DNA of 64,000 bases, taken from contig NZ_JAFB01000003.1 in NCBI RefSeq assembly GCF_000519205.1, positions 81,427-145,426 on the forward strand, in the 5' to 3' direction. The position numbers were made by a program, and so were the translations under genes. The notes under the pieces are model-generated. The model saw nothing but the letters and a program-made list of their open reading frames with translations, was not told where the DNA came from and did not search any database. Position 1 is the stretch's first letter, and each line of letters opens with the position of its first letter. The DNA is from Amycolatopsis taiwanensis DSM 45107 (lineage in GTDB: Bacteria; Actinomycetota; Actinomycetes; Mycobacteriales; Pseudonocardiaceae). Below, piece by piece: positions 52,123-61,242 of the stretch.

Positions 52123-52710
52123 TCAGAGCCAGGGGCCCAGTTCGGGAGCGTGAGCGGCCCGGCCGGTGAGCCAGCGGGCCAGGGCGGGTCCTTCACCGGC
52201 GTCCACCCGGCGGGCGACCACGTCCTCGACGAGCGCGTGGAGGAGGTCGCCGGGCAGGTCGCCGAAGTCCACGCCGGCCGCCAGGTCGACGGCATGGACG
52301 GCGACCTCGCGGGTACGCATCCACGGGATCTCGGTCGCGGGCACCATCCGGCCCTGCGCGGTCTCCACCTCATGGCGCCATGCCTCGTCCGGCAGGGCGT
52401 CGAGGTCACGGGCGAGCGCTTCGGCCGACTCGCGCACCATCGTGCGCAACTCGCTCACCGGCAGCCGGGAGCCCTCCTCGATCTCGGCATTGCGGCGCTC
52501 CCGACTCGCGTACATCGGGGTTTTCTCACCGGTCGCGGCCCAGCGGAGGAGCCGCCGCAACGCCTCGGCGTTGTAGTGCACGTGCGCGACCACGTGCCGG
52601 CGGGTCCAGCCGGGCAGCGCGCTCGCGGCATCGAAATCCGCGTCGGACAGCCCGTCGACGGTCGCCAGCAGCAGCCGCGTGCCCTGGTCCATCCAGTCTC
52701 GGGTTTTCAT
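52123..52710 (-). CDS. Maleylpyruvate isomerase family mycothiol-dependent enzyme
   Basis: This is a 195-aa protein of the DinB/MDMPI four-helix-bundle superfamily. The metal-binding histidines are present: GWTRRHVVAHVHYNAEAL near residue 38 and EVAVHAVDLAAG near 138 (H-x...-H pattern). Family members use mycothiol, the actinobacterial thiol, in isomerase or detoxifying S-transferase reactions. Its own substrate is unknown. The ATG at 52710 was chosen because the bundle begins there; an upstream extension lacks likeness. It stands alone. Confidence 0.8.
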   Translation of the reverse strand: MKTRDWMDQGTRLLLATVDGLSDADFDAASALPGWTRRHVVAHVHYNAEALRRLLRWAATGEKTPMYASRERRNAEIEEGSRLPVSELRTMVRESAEALARDLDALPDEAWRHEVETAQGRMVPATEIPWMRTREVAVHAVDLAAGVDFGDLPGDLLHALVEDVVARRVDAGEGPALARWLTGRAAHAPELGPWL

Positions 52711-52968
52711 TTCGCACGCACCCGGTGGTCGACCTTGCCAATACCACCTATCTCGGTGACGGGCCGGAGAGTGAGCACCGTGGAAACATAACGCACCGGG
52801 ATCGACCGGCCCAACCACGAGATCACTGGTGATCGCCTTCTGCACGAGTTCGCCGCCGCCGAGATCGGCCACGACTTGGCTGCGTCGGGGTAACGGCCGG
52901 GTCCTTGGTCCAACTGCCGGAGTCCTTCGGCTCTCGTCCCCCACGATCCGGACCGCGACCATGGAGCG

Positions 52969-53379
52969 ATGCGAGTACGGGACATCATGAGTACCCCGGT
53001 CGTCGGCGTCACGGGAGACGCCACGATCGAGGAGGCGGCCGCGCTGATGCTCGGCCGTGGCTTCACCACGGTCCCGGTCTTCAGCGAATCGGGCACGGTG
53101 ATCGGCATGCTCACCGAGGCCGACCTCGGCCGGTCACGCTTCACCGTCACCCGGGCCGAGGACAGCCCGGACAGCGGGGCGATGTCGGGTGTCACCGCCC
53201 GCGCGGTGCGGCAGATCATGCGGCCCTCGACCGTCGTGGTAACCGCCGACTCGGACCTGACGGAGCTGGCCACGATCATGGTCGACGCGCACTTGCGGAG
53301 CGTGCCGGTGGTGGACGGTGATCACGTGGTCGGCATCGTGACCTGGCGCGACCTGCTCGCCAGCCTCATGCTCCACTGA
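52969..53379 (+). CDS. Paired CBS-domain protein
   Basis: This is a 136-aa protein made only of a tandem CBS pair: DIMSTPVVGVTGDATIEEAA...GFTTVPVFSESGTVIGMLTEADL and QIMRPSTVVVTADSDLTELA...LRSVPVVDGDHVVGIVTWRDL. Each unit ends in the usual (V/I)G(I/M)(V/L)T-x-x-DL motif. Such small proteins bind adenosine nucleotides and modulate partners or act under hypoxia or stress. No partner is encoded next to it. Confidence 0.88.
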   Translation: MRVRDIMSTPVVGVTGDATIEEAAALMLGRGFTTVPVFSESGTVIGMLTEADLGRSRFTVTRAEDSPDSGAMSGVTARAVRQIMRPSTVVVTADSDLTELATIMVDAHLRSVPVVDGDHVVGIVTWRDLLASLMLH

Positions 53380-53382
53380 CCA

Positions 53383-53407
53383 GGACACCGGCCGAGAGCC
53401 GGTGTCC
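53383..53407. terminator. 10-bp perfect hairpin
   Basis: GGACACCGGC (53383-53392) pairs perfectly with 53398-53407 around a 5-nt loop. It lies between the stops of the convergent CBS and DUF2630 genes and should end both transcripts. Confidence 0.7.
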
Positions 53408-53422
53408 CTACGCTGACGGGCG

Positions 53423-53665
53423 TCACTGTTGGTAGGACTCGACCTCACGCACCGGACGCGCCTGGGCGGCGGCGGGGTCCTCGCCGAACTCCCGCCGGGC
53501 CCGCCGCTGCCGGAGCAGGTCCCAGCACTGGTCGAGATGCTCCTCCAGTTGCCGCATCCGCTCTCGTTCGGTGTCGTCGAGCCCGTCACTGTGCGCGCGC
53601 GACCGCAGCCGGTGTTCCTCCGCGATCAACTCGTCGATGTTGGCGATGATGTCGTTGTCGGCCAT
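53423..53665 (-). CDS. DUF2630 family small protein
   Basis: This is an 80-aa charged helical protein: IIANIDELIAEEHRLRSRA, then DTERERMRQLEEHLDQCWDLLRQRRARREFGEDP, the pattern of DUF2630, common in actinobacteria and of unknown function. It looks like a helical hairpin. Its ATG lies 40 bp inside the upstream GGDEF-EAL gene on the same strand, so it is probably translated from the same message. Confidence 0.8.
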   Translation of the reverse strand: MADNDIIANIDELIAEEHRLRSRAHSDGLDDTERERMRQLEEHLDQCWDLLRQRRARREFGEDPAAAQARPVREVESYQQ

Positions 53666-55437
53666 GCCCCGAATGTAGCTGGCGCGCGACGCGCGCGGTC
53701 GCGACTGCGGGTGTCGCCGAACATGCCGCCCAGTGCGTAGTCGACGCCGGCCGCACGCCAGAACCCGGCCTGCTCCTCGGTGTCCACCCCGTCGACGCTC
53801 ACCCGCATCCCGGCCTGGTGCGCGAGTTCGATCGTCGTCGCCAGCACGCGCATCGTCGCCGATTCCGACGCCGCCTGCCGGGCCGCGATCCGCCGGTCCA
53901 CCCGGATCCCGTGCACCGGCAGGTCCTCCAGGAACAGCACGTCGCCGACCGCGCCGAAGCCGTGCACGATGGTGCGGACGCCGATTTCGGACAGGACGGT
54001 CAGGTTCTCGGCCGTCTCGCCACCCTCCGCCAGCGCCCGGCCGGGGAATCCGAGCACCAGCCGGTTCGGCCGCAGTCCCGAGGAGTCGAGCACGCGCCGG
54101 ACCAGGCCGACCAGATCCGGATCGGCCGCCTGGCTCCGGGTGAGCGCGACCGACAGGAGCAGCTCGTCGCGCTCGCCCTGGAACCGCTTGCAGGCCGAGG
54201 ACAGCAGCCAACTGCCCAGGTCGAGGATCAGCCCGGTCGGCTCGGCGAGCGTCAGGCACTCCTCGTGCGACAACCGGCCGCAGCGGGCGTGGTCCCAGGA
54301 CACCAGGGCCTCGACCGCGGCCCGCCGCCCATCCGCCAGCCACACCACGGGGCGGTAGCCCACCCGGATCTCGCCGGTCTCCAGCGCGCCCGGCATGGAC
54401 GCCGCGAGCGCGGCCGTCTCGCGGTCCCGCGTGTCCAGTTCCGGATCGGCCAGCAACCACTGCCCGCGCCCCGCGGACTTCGCGCGGCGCAACGTCAATT
54501 CGGCGGCGCTCAGCAGTTCGGAGGTGCGGATGCCGGGATCGGGCTGGTGCACGACGCCGACGCTGGCCGAAGTCGCCAGGCCGTGCTCGCCGTCGAGATA
54601 GACCGGTTCGGACAGCGCTTCGGTGAGCCGCTCGATCATGGTGGGAACGGCGGGGGTGGCCGGCGTGTTCTCCACCAGGATGCCGAACTCGTCCGCGCCG
54701 AGCCGCGCCACGGTCGCTTTCTCTTGCGCCACACCGTTTTTGAGCGCTCGCGCCACATGCTCCAGCAGCCGGTCGCCCAGTTCGTCGCCGTGGCCGCCGG
54801 TGATCAGCGAGAAGCCGTCGAGATCGAGTTGGTACAGCGTGATCCCGGTGGTGGGGTCCGCCCGGCGGAGGGCCTTCGCCAGCTCGGCGCGGAACGACAG
54901 CCGGTTGGGCAGGCCGGTCAGCGAGTCGTGCAGCGCCTGGTCCGTCAGTTTCCGCCGCAAGAGCGCGACGTCGTTGCCCTCCTCGATGACCGTGCCGACG
55001 TGCTCCTCCTCGTGCTGCGCGCCGCCCCGGAGCGCCTCGCTGTACCCGGCCATCATCTCCCCGAGCACCGCGATCACCCGCTCGGCGAGCCGCTCGACGT
55101 CGTGCAACTCGTCCTGGTTCAACAGCGCCTTGCCGAGCACCTCCGCCGAGCGGCGGATGCTGTCCCGGCCGACACAGTGCATTTCCACGAGCCTGGCGCC
55201 GACGCCCGCCGCGGGCGTGGGGTCGAACGGCTCGCTGCGCACCGCGTCGAACAACCGGTTGACCAGGTGGAGCATGTGCTGTTCGACTTCGGCGTGGGTG
55301 AGGGGGAGGTAGGCGGTCGCGTTGATCACGTACGCCCACTCACGAGCGAGGACGAAGCGGCCCCGGCCGGCCTCCGCGGCGGGCGCTGCGACAGCGCACG
55401 GGGGCAGCGAGCCGTCGTCCGGTACGGAGGCGGTCAT
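53626..55437 (-). CDS. GGDEF-EAL protein with degenerate active sites
   Basis: This is a 603-aa protein. Residues 1-155 are an N-terminal helical sensor-like domain. Residues 165-330 are a GGDEF domain (DSLTGLPNRLSF) whose signature reads RLGADEF instead of GGDEF. Residues 345-590 are an EAL domain with VEALVSW in place of EALLRW, HGFGAVGD in place of DDFGTGYS, and RVD in place of K-x-D. Key metal ligands of the phosphodiesterase are therefore missing. It probably binds c-di-GMP or acts by protein contact instead of making or degrading it. No membrane segment is visible. It overlaps the DUF2630 gene. Confidence 0.8.
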   Translation of the reverse strand: MTASVPDDGSLPPCAVAAPAAEAGRGRFVLAREWAYVINATAYLPLTHAEVEQHMLHLVNRLFDAVRSEPFDPTPAAGVGARLVEMHCVGRDSIRRSAEVLGKALLNQDELHDVERLAERVIAVLGEMMAGYSEALRGGAQHEEEHVGTVIEEGNDVALLRRKLTDQALHDSLTGLPNRLSFRAELAKALRRADPTTGITLYQLDLDGFSLITGGHGDELGDRLLEHVARALKNGVAQEKATVARLGADEFGILVENTPATPAVPTMIERLTEALSEPVYLDGEHGLATSASVGVVHQPDPGIRTSELLSAAELTLRRAKSAGRGQWLLADPELDTRDRETAALAASMPGALETGEIRVGYRPVVWLADGRRAAVEALVSWDHARCGRLSHEECLTLAEPTGLILDLGSWLLSSACKRFQGERDELLLSVALTRSQAADPDLVGLVRRVLDSSGLRPNRLVLGFPGRALAEGGETAENLTVLSEIGVRTIVHGFGAVGDVLFLEDLPVHGIRVDRRIAARQAASESATMRVLATTIELAHQAGMRVSVDGVDTEEQAGFWRAAGVDYALGGMFGDTRSRDRARRAPATFGAWPTTTSSPTSTS

Positions 55438-55703
55438 AGCGGAATATCCAGGATCGGGAAAACGGGGCGGGGTCCATTGCCAGAAGCATGGCGTGTTCGC
55501 TGCGTAGTCTAATCGTTACAGACGACGGAGCACCATACCTCGGCACGCCGCGTTCTGGCGCATCCCCCACAAGGATTGACGGAGTGTCACCTGTTCGGGT
55601 AGACGACGGCCGAGGACGGAAGTTTCGCGCCATGTCCGATCCAATTCGGCCCGGCCTCCCGTTCTTGACGCGGGCCACAAGATCGATCCGTAGGCTCGAT
55701 CCC

Positions 55704-56378
55704 ATGAACGCGACCGGCACGACCCTCGCTCCGCAGTCCCGATCCCTGAGCGTGCCGGGCGTGATCGGGCTTGGCGCGGTCGGCGCGCTGGCCACCGGGA
55801 CCGTGCTCATCCTCCTGCTGCACTTCATCCCGCCCACCGACGAGATCAGCCCGGTGCGCCGCACCATCAGCGAGTACGGGCTCACCTCCAGCAAAGGAAT
55901 CTTCGACACGGCGGTGCTGCTGGTCGCGGTCGGCTCGGCCGTGCTGTTCGCGATGCACCTGGCGCGCCGGGCGCTGTCGGCGATCCCGGCCGTCGCCGGT
56001 GGCCTGTGGACGCTCAGCCTGCTGGTGATCGTGGCCTTCCCCAAGACCGACTGGACGGTCGGGCCGAGCGCGGGCGGCACCGTGCACCGGATCGCCAGCA
56101 TCATCGGGTTCGTGTGCCTGCCCGCCGGGGTCCTGATCGCGTCGAACCGGCTGTTCGCGGGGGCCCCGGCCTGGCGCCGGGCCGCGCGGTCGCTCGGCGG
56201 CGTCTCACTGCTGTGGTTCGTGGTCATCGTCGGCGCCATCGTCGCCGCGCTCTTCACCGGCGGGCGGTGGTGGCTGATGATCCCGCTGGGGCTCATCGAG
56301 CGGTTGATGGCGCTCACCGAGGTCCTCGCGATCGCGACCCTGGCGGTGCCGTTACTGCGCCGGAATGACCTCCGATGA
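55704..56378 (+). CDS. DUF998 membrane protein
   Basis: This is a 224-aa protein with six hydrophobic segments: VIGLGAVGALATGTVLILLL, a segment after the family motif PVRRTISEYGLTSSKG, LVAVGSAVLFAMHL, GGLWTLSLLVIVAF (followed by FPKTDW), IASIIGFVCLPAGVLIAS and VSLLWFVVIVGAIVAALF. This is the pattern of DUF998, of unknown function, perhaps a transporter or membrane enzyme. The ATG at 55704 was chosen because the first membrane segment starts soon after. Confidence 0.72.
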   Translation: MNATGTTLAPQSRSLSVPGVIGLGAVGALATGTVLILLLHFIPPTDEISPVRRTISEYGLTSSKGIFDTAVLLVAVGSAVLFAMHLARRALSAIPAVAGGLWTLSLLVIVAFPKTDWTVGPSAGGTVHRIASIIGFVCLPAGVLIASNRLFAGAPAWRRAARSLGGVSLLWFVVIVGAIVAALFTGGRWWLMIPLGLIERLMALTEVLAIATLAVPLLRRNDLR

Positions 56379-56418
56379 CCTAGCTCACAGCGCGGGGTAG
56401 GCTGTTGCCGGTAACTTC

Positions 56419-56434
56419 CTAAGCGCTCGCTTAG
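56419..56434. promoter_or_regulatory. Perfect 16-bp palindrome, TetR-type operator
   Basis: CTAAGCGCTCGCTTAG has perfect 7-bp arms around a 2-bp centre (CTAAGCG-CT-CGCTTAG). This form is typical of actinobacterial TetR sites that control fatty-acid and acyl-CoA genes. It lies 27 bp before the GTG start of the fabG-like operon. No TetR gene for it is in the window. Confidence 0.6.
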
Positions 56435-56460
56435 CGCACTCATCGCCGAGGAGGAAGCAC

Positions 56461-57222
56461 GTGACCGACTCCCACTCCCGCGTAGCGATCGTCACCGGTG
56501 CCGGCCGGGGCATCGGCGCCGCGATCGCCCGCCGGCTCGCCGGCGACGGGTTCGCCATCGGCCTGCTCGACCTGGACGAGGCGGCCGTCAAACAGGGCGC
56601 GGAGGCCATCGTCGCCGGCGGAGGCAAGGCCATCGGGGTCGGCGTGGACGTCAGCAGCACCGAACAGGCCGAAGCCGCGGTGGCCCGGGTGGCCGGCGAA
56701 CTGGGCCCGCCCACCGTGCTGGTCAACAACGCCGGCATCACCCGGGACAACCTGTTGTTCAAGATGTCCGACCAGGACTGGGACGCGGTGCTGGGGGTGC
56801 ACCTGCGCGGCTCCTTCGTGATGACCCGCGCGGCCCAGAAGCACATGACCGAGCAGGGCTGGGGCCGCATCGTCAACCTCTCCAGCGTCTCCGCCCTCGG
56901 CAACCGCGGCCAGGTCAACTACTCCACCGCGAAGGCCGGCCTGCAGGGCTTCACCAAGACCCTGGCGATCGAGCTGGGCAAGTTCGGGGTGACCGCCAAC
57001 GCGATCGCGCCGGGCTTCATCGCCACCGACATGACCGCGGCCACGGCCGAACGGATCGGCCTGTCCTTCGAGGACTTCCAGGCCGCCGCCGCCAAGGAGA
57101 TCCCGGTGCGGCGCGTAGGGCAGCCCGACGACATCGCACACGTGGTGTCGTTCCTGGTGAGCGAGGGCGCCGGGTTCGTCTCCGGCCAGGTCATCTACGT
57201 CGCCGGCGGACCGAAGGACTGA
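56461..57222 (+). CDS. 3-oxoacyl-ACP reductase-like SDR (FabG-like)
   Basis: This is a 253-aa classical SDR with TGAGRGIGAAIA at the N-terminus, NNAGITRDNLLFKMSDQDWDAV (typical FabG, here in parts NNAGITRDNLLF), catalytic Ser in NLSSVSALGNRGQ, YSTAKAG, and the C-terminal substrate loop with GFVSGQVIYVAGG. It reduces 3-oxoacyl thioesters, or oxidises 3-hydroxyacyl-CoA in a catabolic setting. GTG start with GGAGGAAG. It begins a six-gene operon with a MaoC hydratase, a phosphotransferase and three acyl-CoA dehydrogenases, so a beta-oxidation-like role is more likely than bulk fatty acid synthesis. Confidence 0.87.
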   Translation: MTDSHSRVAIVTGAGRGIGAAIARRLAGDGFAIGLLDLDEAAVKQGAEAIVAGGGKAIGVGVDVSSTEQAEAAVARVAGELGPPTVLVNNAGITRDNLLFKMSDQDWDAVLGVHLRGSFVMTRAAQKHMTEQGWGRIVNLSSVSALGNRGQVNYSTAKAGLQGFTKTLAIELGKFGVTANAIAPGFIATDMTAATAERIGLSFEDFQAAAAKEIPVRRVGQPDDIAHVVSFLVSEGAGFVSGQVIYVAGGPKD

Positions 57223-57227
57223 CCACC

Positions 57228-57680
57228 ATGCGCGTTTTCCCAAGTCTGGACGCCTTCGCCGCCGCGGTGGGGGAACACCTCGGCTACAGCGACTGGCACA
57301 CGGTCACCCAGGACCAGGTGAACCTCTTCGCCGACGCCACCAACGACCACCAATGGATCCACGTGGACGTGGCGAAGGCCGAGCAGGGTCCCTTCGGCGG
57401 GCCGATCGCCCACGGCTTCCTGACCCTGTCGCTGATCCCGGCGCTCGGTATGGAGACCTACCGGGTCGAAGGGCTGTCCATGGGCATCAACTACGGCCTC
57501 AACAAGGTGCGCTTCCCGCAGCCGGTGAAGGTCGGCGCGAAGATCCGCGGTGGCGCCCAACTGCTGGAAGTGACCGACGTGCCGGGCGGCAAGCAGAGCG
57601 TGGTGCGCTGGACGATCGAGATCGACGGAACGGCGAAGCCGGCCTGCGTGGCGGAGTTCGTCGGCCGCCTGCTCGTCTGA
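57228..57680 (+). CDS. MaoC family enoyl-CoA hydratase
   Basis: This is a 150-aa single hot-dog domain of the R-specific hydratase type. The catalytic motif VNLFADATNDHQWIHVD...GGPIAHGFLTLSLIP contains the Asp and His (hydratase 2 motif). The reaction is the reversible hydration of trans-2-enoyl-CoA to R-3-hydroxyacyl-CoA. It starts 5 bp after the FabG-like gene, so the two can act in sequence on the same acyl chain. Confidence 0.88.
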   Translation: MRVFPSLDAFAAAVGEHLGYSDWHTVTQDQVNLFADATNDHQWIHVDVAKAEQGPFGGPIAHGFLTLSLIPALGMETYRVEGLSMGINYGLNKVRFPQPVKVGAKIRGGAQLLEVTDVPGGKQSVVRWTIEIDGTAKPACVAEFVGRLLV

Positions 57681-57728
57681 GGCCTCCCATCCCGGCTTCG
57701 GGTGTCCCGCAATGATCAGGAGGCCCAT

Positions 57729-58823
57729 GTGAGTTCCGCGGATCCGCCCGGGTTGGACACGGCGCGGCTGCGCGCCTACCTGGACGAGCACGTGCCCGGC
57801 CTGGTCGCGGGCCCGCTGGCCGCCGAGGTGGTGGCGGGTGGCCGGTCGAACCTGACCTATCTGGTGCGGGACCCGCACTCGCGGTGGGTCGTGCGCCGCC
57901 CGCCGCTGGGGCACGTCCTGCCCACCGCGCACGACATGGCCCGCGAGTACCGGGTGATCAGCGCGCTGGGCCCGACCGCGGTCCCGGTGCCGAAGACCAT
58001 CCTGCTGTGCCAGGACCCGGACGTGCTCGGCGGTCCGTTCTACGTGATGGAGCACGTGCCGGGCACGCCCTACCGCTCCGAAACCGAGCTCGCCGAGCTG
58101 GGTCCGGCGCGGACGAGAGCGATCGCCGAAGCACTCGTCGACACCCTGGTCGAACTGCACGCGGTGGACCCCGGCTCGGTCGGCCTGGCCGATTTCGGGC
58201 GCCCGCAAGGGTTTCTGGAGCGGCAGCTGCGCCGGTGGAAGAAGCAGCTGGACGCCTCCCGCAGCCGTGACCTGCCGGGCATCGAGCGGTTGCACGAGCG
58301 GCTGGCGGCGGCCCTGCCCGTCTCGGCCGAGGCGACGATCGTGCACGGCGACTACCGCTTGGACAACGTGTTGGTACAGGCCGCCGCTTCACCAGACCAA
58401 GCGGCGGCGGATGGCGCAACCACCGAGCGCGCCGGCGCGAAGCCGGCCAAAAGTGAAGTCGAGATCATGGCGGTGCTGGACTGGGAGATGTCCACGCTCG
58501 GCGACCCGCTCACCGACCTCGCGCTGCTCATCGCCTACGCCGAGCGCGAACGGATCGACACCGGCGTCTTGCCGAAGGTCAGCTCGGCGCCCGGGTACCC
58601 CGGCACGGACGAAGTGATCGACCGCTATGCCCGCGTCTCCGGGCGCGACGTGTCGGCGCTGGCCTGGTACGTCGGGTTCGCGTTCTTCAAGATGGCGGTC
58701 ATCCTCGAAGGCATCTACTACCGGTTCAGCCAGGGCCAGACCGTCGGCGCCGGTTTCGAAAGAATCGGCGCCGCCGTCGTCCCGATCGTGCGGTTGGGCA
58801 ACCAGACCCTCAACAACCTCTAA
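57729..58823 (+). CDS. APH-fold phosphotransferase (ACAD10/11-type)
   Basis: This is a 364-aa kinase-like protein of the family also found as the N-terminal domain of ACAD10/ACAD11. It has the ATP-binding GGRSNLTYLV near residue 38, IVHGDYRLDNVL as the catalytic loop near 205, and VLDWEMSTLGDPLTDLALL as the metal-binding motif near 255. In ACAD10/11 this domain phosphorylates 4-hydroxyacyl-CoAs so that the neighbouring dehydrogenase domain can eliminate the phosphate. Its position before three acyl-CoA dehydrogenase genes suggests the same chemistry on separate proteins. GTG start at 57729 after AGGAGG. An insert of low complexity (residues 215-245) precedes the metal motif. Confidence 0.85.
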   Translation: MSSADPPGLDTARLRAYLDEHVPGLVAGPLAAEVVAGGRSNLTYLVRDPHSRWVVRRPPLGHVLPTAHDMAREYRVISALGPTAVPVPKTILLCQDPDVLGGPFYVMEHVPGTPYRSETELAELGPARTRAIAEALVDTLVELHAVDPGSVGLADFGRPQGFLERQLRRWKKQLDASRSRDLPGIERLHERLAAALPVSAEATIVHGDYRLDNVLVQAAASPDQAAADGATTERAGAKPAKSEVEIMAVLDWEMSTLGDPLTDLALLIAYAERERIDTGVLPKVSSAPGYPGTDEVIDRYARVSGRDVSALAWYVGFAFFKMAVILEGIYYRFSQGQTVGAGFERIGAAVVPIVRLGNQTLNNL

Positions 58824-58834
58824 CGGAGACGGTT

Positions 58835-60055
58835 ATGGACTTCGCTTTCGACGCTCGCACCGAGGAGCTGCGCGGGCAGCTGCTGGATTTCATGGACGAG
58901 CACGTCTACCCGGCCGAACCGGTCTTCGAAGAACAGCTCGCCGAGCGACAGAACCCGTGGACGAGCGTGCCGGTGGTCGAGGAGCTCAAAGCCGAAGCGC
59001 GCAAGCGCGGCCTGTGGAACTTCTTCCTTCCGGGCGCCGACGGCGCCGGGCTGACCAACCTCCAGTACGCGCCGCTGGCGGAGATCACCGGCCGCAGCCC
59101 CCATCTCGCGCCGGTCGCGCTGAACTGCGCGGCACCGGACACCGGCAACATGGAAGTGCTCGCGATGTTCGGCACCGAGAACCAGCGCAAGCAGTGGCTG
59201 AAACCGTTGCTGGACGGGGAGATCCGCTCGGCGTTCGCCATGACCGAGCCCGACGTCGCCTCTTCCGACGCACGCAACATCGCCACCAGCATCCGCCGCG
59301 ACGGCGACTCATACGTGATCAACGGCCGGAAGTGGTTCATCACCGGCGCGATGAACCCGGACTGCCGGATCTTCATCGTGATGGGCAAGACCGACCCGGA
59401 CGCCGAGCCGCACCGCCAGCAGAGCATGATCCTGGTACCCCGCGACACGCCCGGCCTCGAGATCAAGCGGGGCATGCGGGTGTTCGGCTACGACGACGGC
59501 TTCCACGGCGGCCACGCGGAAGTGATCTTCCACGACGTGCGGGTGCCCGCGGAGAACCTGCTGGCCGAGGAGGGCGCCGGGTTCGCGATCGCACAGGCGC
59601 GGCTGGGCCCGGGCCGGATCCACCACTGCATGCGGTTGATCGGCACGGCCGAGCGGGCGATCGAGTTGATGTGCCGCCGGACGCTGGGCCGCAGCACCTT
59701 CGGCACGCCGATCGCCGAGCAGGGCGTGGTGCAGGACTGGATCGCCGAGTCGCGGGTGCGTGTCGAACAGCTCCGGCTGCTGGTGCTCAAGACGGCCTGG
59801 CTCATGGACACCGTCGGGAACAAGGGCGCACACACCGAGATCCAGGCGATCAAGATCGCCACCCCGGCCGCGGTCGAGTGGATCCTGGACAAGGCGATCC
59901 AGGCGCACGGCGCGGGCGGGCTGTCCCAGGACTTCCCGCTGGCGCAGCTGTGGGCGAAGGCGCGCACGCTCCGGTTCGCCGATGGTCCGGACGAGGTGCA
60001 CAAGCGCTCGCTGGCCCGCCGCGAGCTGAAGAAGTACCGGACGGAGGCCCGATGA
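58835..60055 (+). CDS. Acyl-CoA dehydrogenase (ACAD11-like)
   Basis: This is a 406-aa FAD-dependent acyl-CoA dehydrogenase: FAMTEPDVASSDARNIATSI and WFITGAMNPDC (FAD/substrate motifs), GRSTFGTPIAEQGVVQDWIAESR, and the C-terminal AVEWILDKAIQAHGAGGLSQDFPLAQLWAKARTLRFADGPDEVHKRSLAR (here in parts: IQAHGAGGLSQDFPLA, RFADGPDEVH), the pattern of ACAD10/11-type enzymes. With the upstream phosphotransferase it forms the two halves of an ACAD11-like system for hydroxy fatty acids. It overlaps the next gene by 4 bp (ATGA). Confidence 0.9.
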   Translation: MDFAFDARTEELRGQLLDFMDEHVYPAEPVFEEQLAERQNPWTSVPVVEELKAEARKRGLWNFFLPGADGAGLTNLQYAPLAEITGRSPHLAPVALNCAAPDTGNMEVLAMFGTENQRKQWLKPLLDGEIRSAFAMTEPDVASSDARNIATSIRRDGDSYVINGRKWFITGAMNPDCRIFIVMGKTDPDAEPHRQQSMILVPRDTPGLEIKRGMRVFGYDDGFHGGHAEVIFHDVRVPAENLLAEEGAGFAIAQARLGPGRIHHCMRLIGTAERAIELMCRRTLGRSTFGTPIAEQGVVQDWIAESRVRVEQLRLLVLKTAWLMDTVGNKGAHTEIQAIKIATPAAVEWILDKAIQAHGAGGLSQDFPLAQLWAKARTLRFADGPDEVHKRSLARRELKKYRTEAR

Positions 60056-61242
60056 ACGACACCCTCAGCGAACAAGATCTGCGCGAACGGGTCGCCGCGC
60101 TGCTGGCCGCCCACGATCCGGCGGCCACCGACCGGCTGGAGTTCCTGCGCGCCCAGTTCGACGCGGGTCTGGCCTGGGTGCACTATCCGGTCGGGCTCGG
60201 CGGGCTCGACGCGCCGCGCGAGCTTCAGTCCGTGGTGAACGCGGCCCTCGCCGCGGCCGGCGCACCGGACAACAACCCGCGCCGGATCGGCATCGGGCTC
60301 GGCATGGCCGCGCCCACCATCCTGCGGTTCGGGACGCCGGAACAGCGAAAGCGCTTTCTGCGTCCACTGTGGACCGGCGAGGAGGTGTGGTGTCAGCTGT
60401 TCAGTGAGCCGGGTGCCGGATCCGATCTGGCGGCGCTGGGCACGCGGGCGGTGCGTGACGGTGACAGCTGGGTGGTGACCGGGCAAAAGGTGTGGACCTC
60501 GGTCGCGCACATCGCGCGGTTCGGCATCCTCGTCACCCGCACCGATCCGGACGTCCCCAAACACCGGGGCATGACCTACTTCATCTGCGACCTGACCGAT
60601 CCCGGTGTCGAGGTGCGCCCGTTGCGGCAGCTCACCGGCGAGGCGGAGTTCAACGAGGTGTTCCTCAACCAGGCGCGGATACCCGACGCCTACCGGCTCG
60701 GCGAGGTCGGGGACGGCTGGCAGGTCGCGCGGACGACGCTGATGAACGAGCGCGTCGCCATCGGCGGCAACGCGATGCCCCGCGAGGGCGGGCTGCTCGG
60801 GATCGTCGCGAAGACCTGGCGCGACCATCCCGAACTGCGCACGCCGGACCTGCACGAACGGCTGCTGCAGCAGTGGGTGGAGGCCGAGGCCATGCGCTTG
60901 GCCGCGACGCGCCTGCGCCAGCAGCTCGCGGTGGGGCAGCCCGGCCCGGAGGGCTCGGTGATGAAGCTGGCGTTCGCACGGTTGCAGCAGGCGCTGTCCG
61001 GGCTGGAGGTCGAACTGGCCGGTGAGGGCGGGTTGCGTTACGACGATTGGACCATGCGCCGCCCGGAAAAGGTCGACATGATCGGCCGCGGGCCCGGATA
61101 CCGGTACCTGCGGGCGAGGGGCAACTCGATCGAGGGGGGCACGTCCGAGGTGCTGCGGAACATCATCGCCGAGCGGGTGCTCGGGCTGCCCTCGGAACCA
61201 CGGGTGGACAAGGACATTGCCTGGAAGGACCTCCCAAGATGA
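60052..61242 (+). CDS. Acyl-CoA dehydrogenase (second)
   Basis: This is a 396-aa enzyme of the FadE type. Motifs are LFSEPGAGSDLAALGTRAVRDG (FAD-binding region), WVVTGQKVWTS, and a C-terminal RYLRARGNSIEGGTSEVLRNIIAERVLGLP that carries the usual helix. Actinobacteria often use pairs of FadE proteins as alpha2beta2 heterotetramers; this gene and the next are coupled (ATGA) and may form one. The catalytic Glu is in the C-terminal EGGTSE segment region by family analogy. Confidence 0.9.
   Translation: MNDTLSEQDLRERVAALLAAHDPAATDRLEFLRAQFDAGLAWVHYPVGLGGLDAPRELQSVVNAALAAAGAPDNNPRRIGIGLGMAAPTILRFGTPEQRKRFLRPLWTGEEVWCQLFSEPGAGSDLAALGTRAVRDGDSWVVTGQKVWTSVAHIARFGILVTRTDPDVPKHRGMTYFICDLTDPGVEVRPLRQLTGEAEFNEVFLNQARIPDAYRLGEVGDGWQVARTTLMNERVAIGGNAMPREGGLLGIVAKTWRDHPELRTPDLHERLLQQWVEAEAMRLAATRLRQQLAVGQPGPEGSVMKLAFARLQQALSGLEVELAGEGGLRYDDWTMRRPEKVDMIGRGPGYRYLRARGNSIEGGTSEVLRNIIAERVLGLPSEPRVDKDIAWKDLPR

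Noticed and set aside
58627..60051. Plus-strand frame running into the second acyl-CoA dehydrogenase
   Set aside because: It is out-of-frame translation of the phosphotransferase and first dehydrogenase; the real gene starts at ATG 60052.
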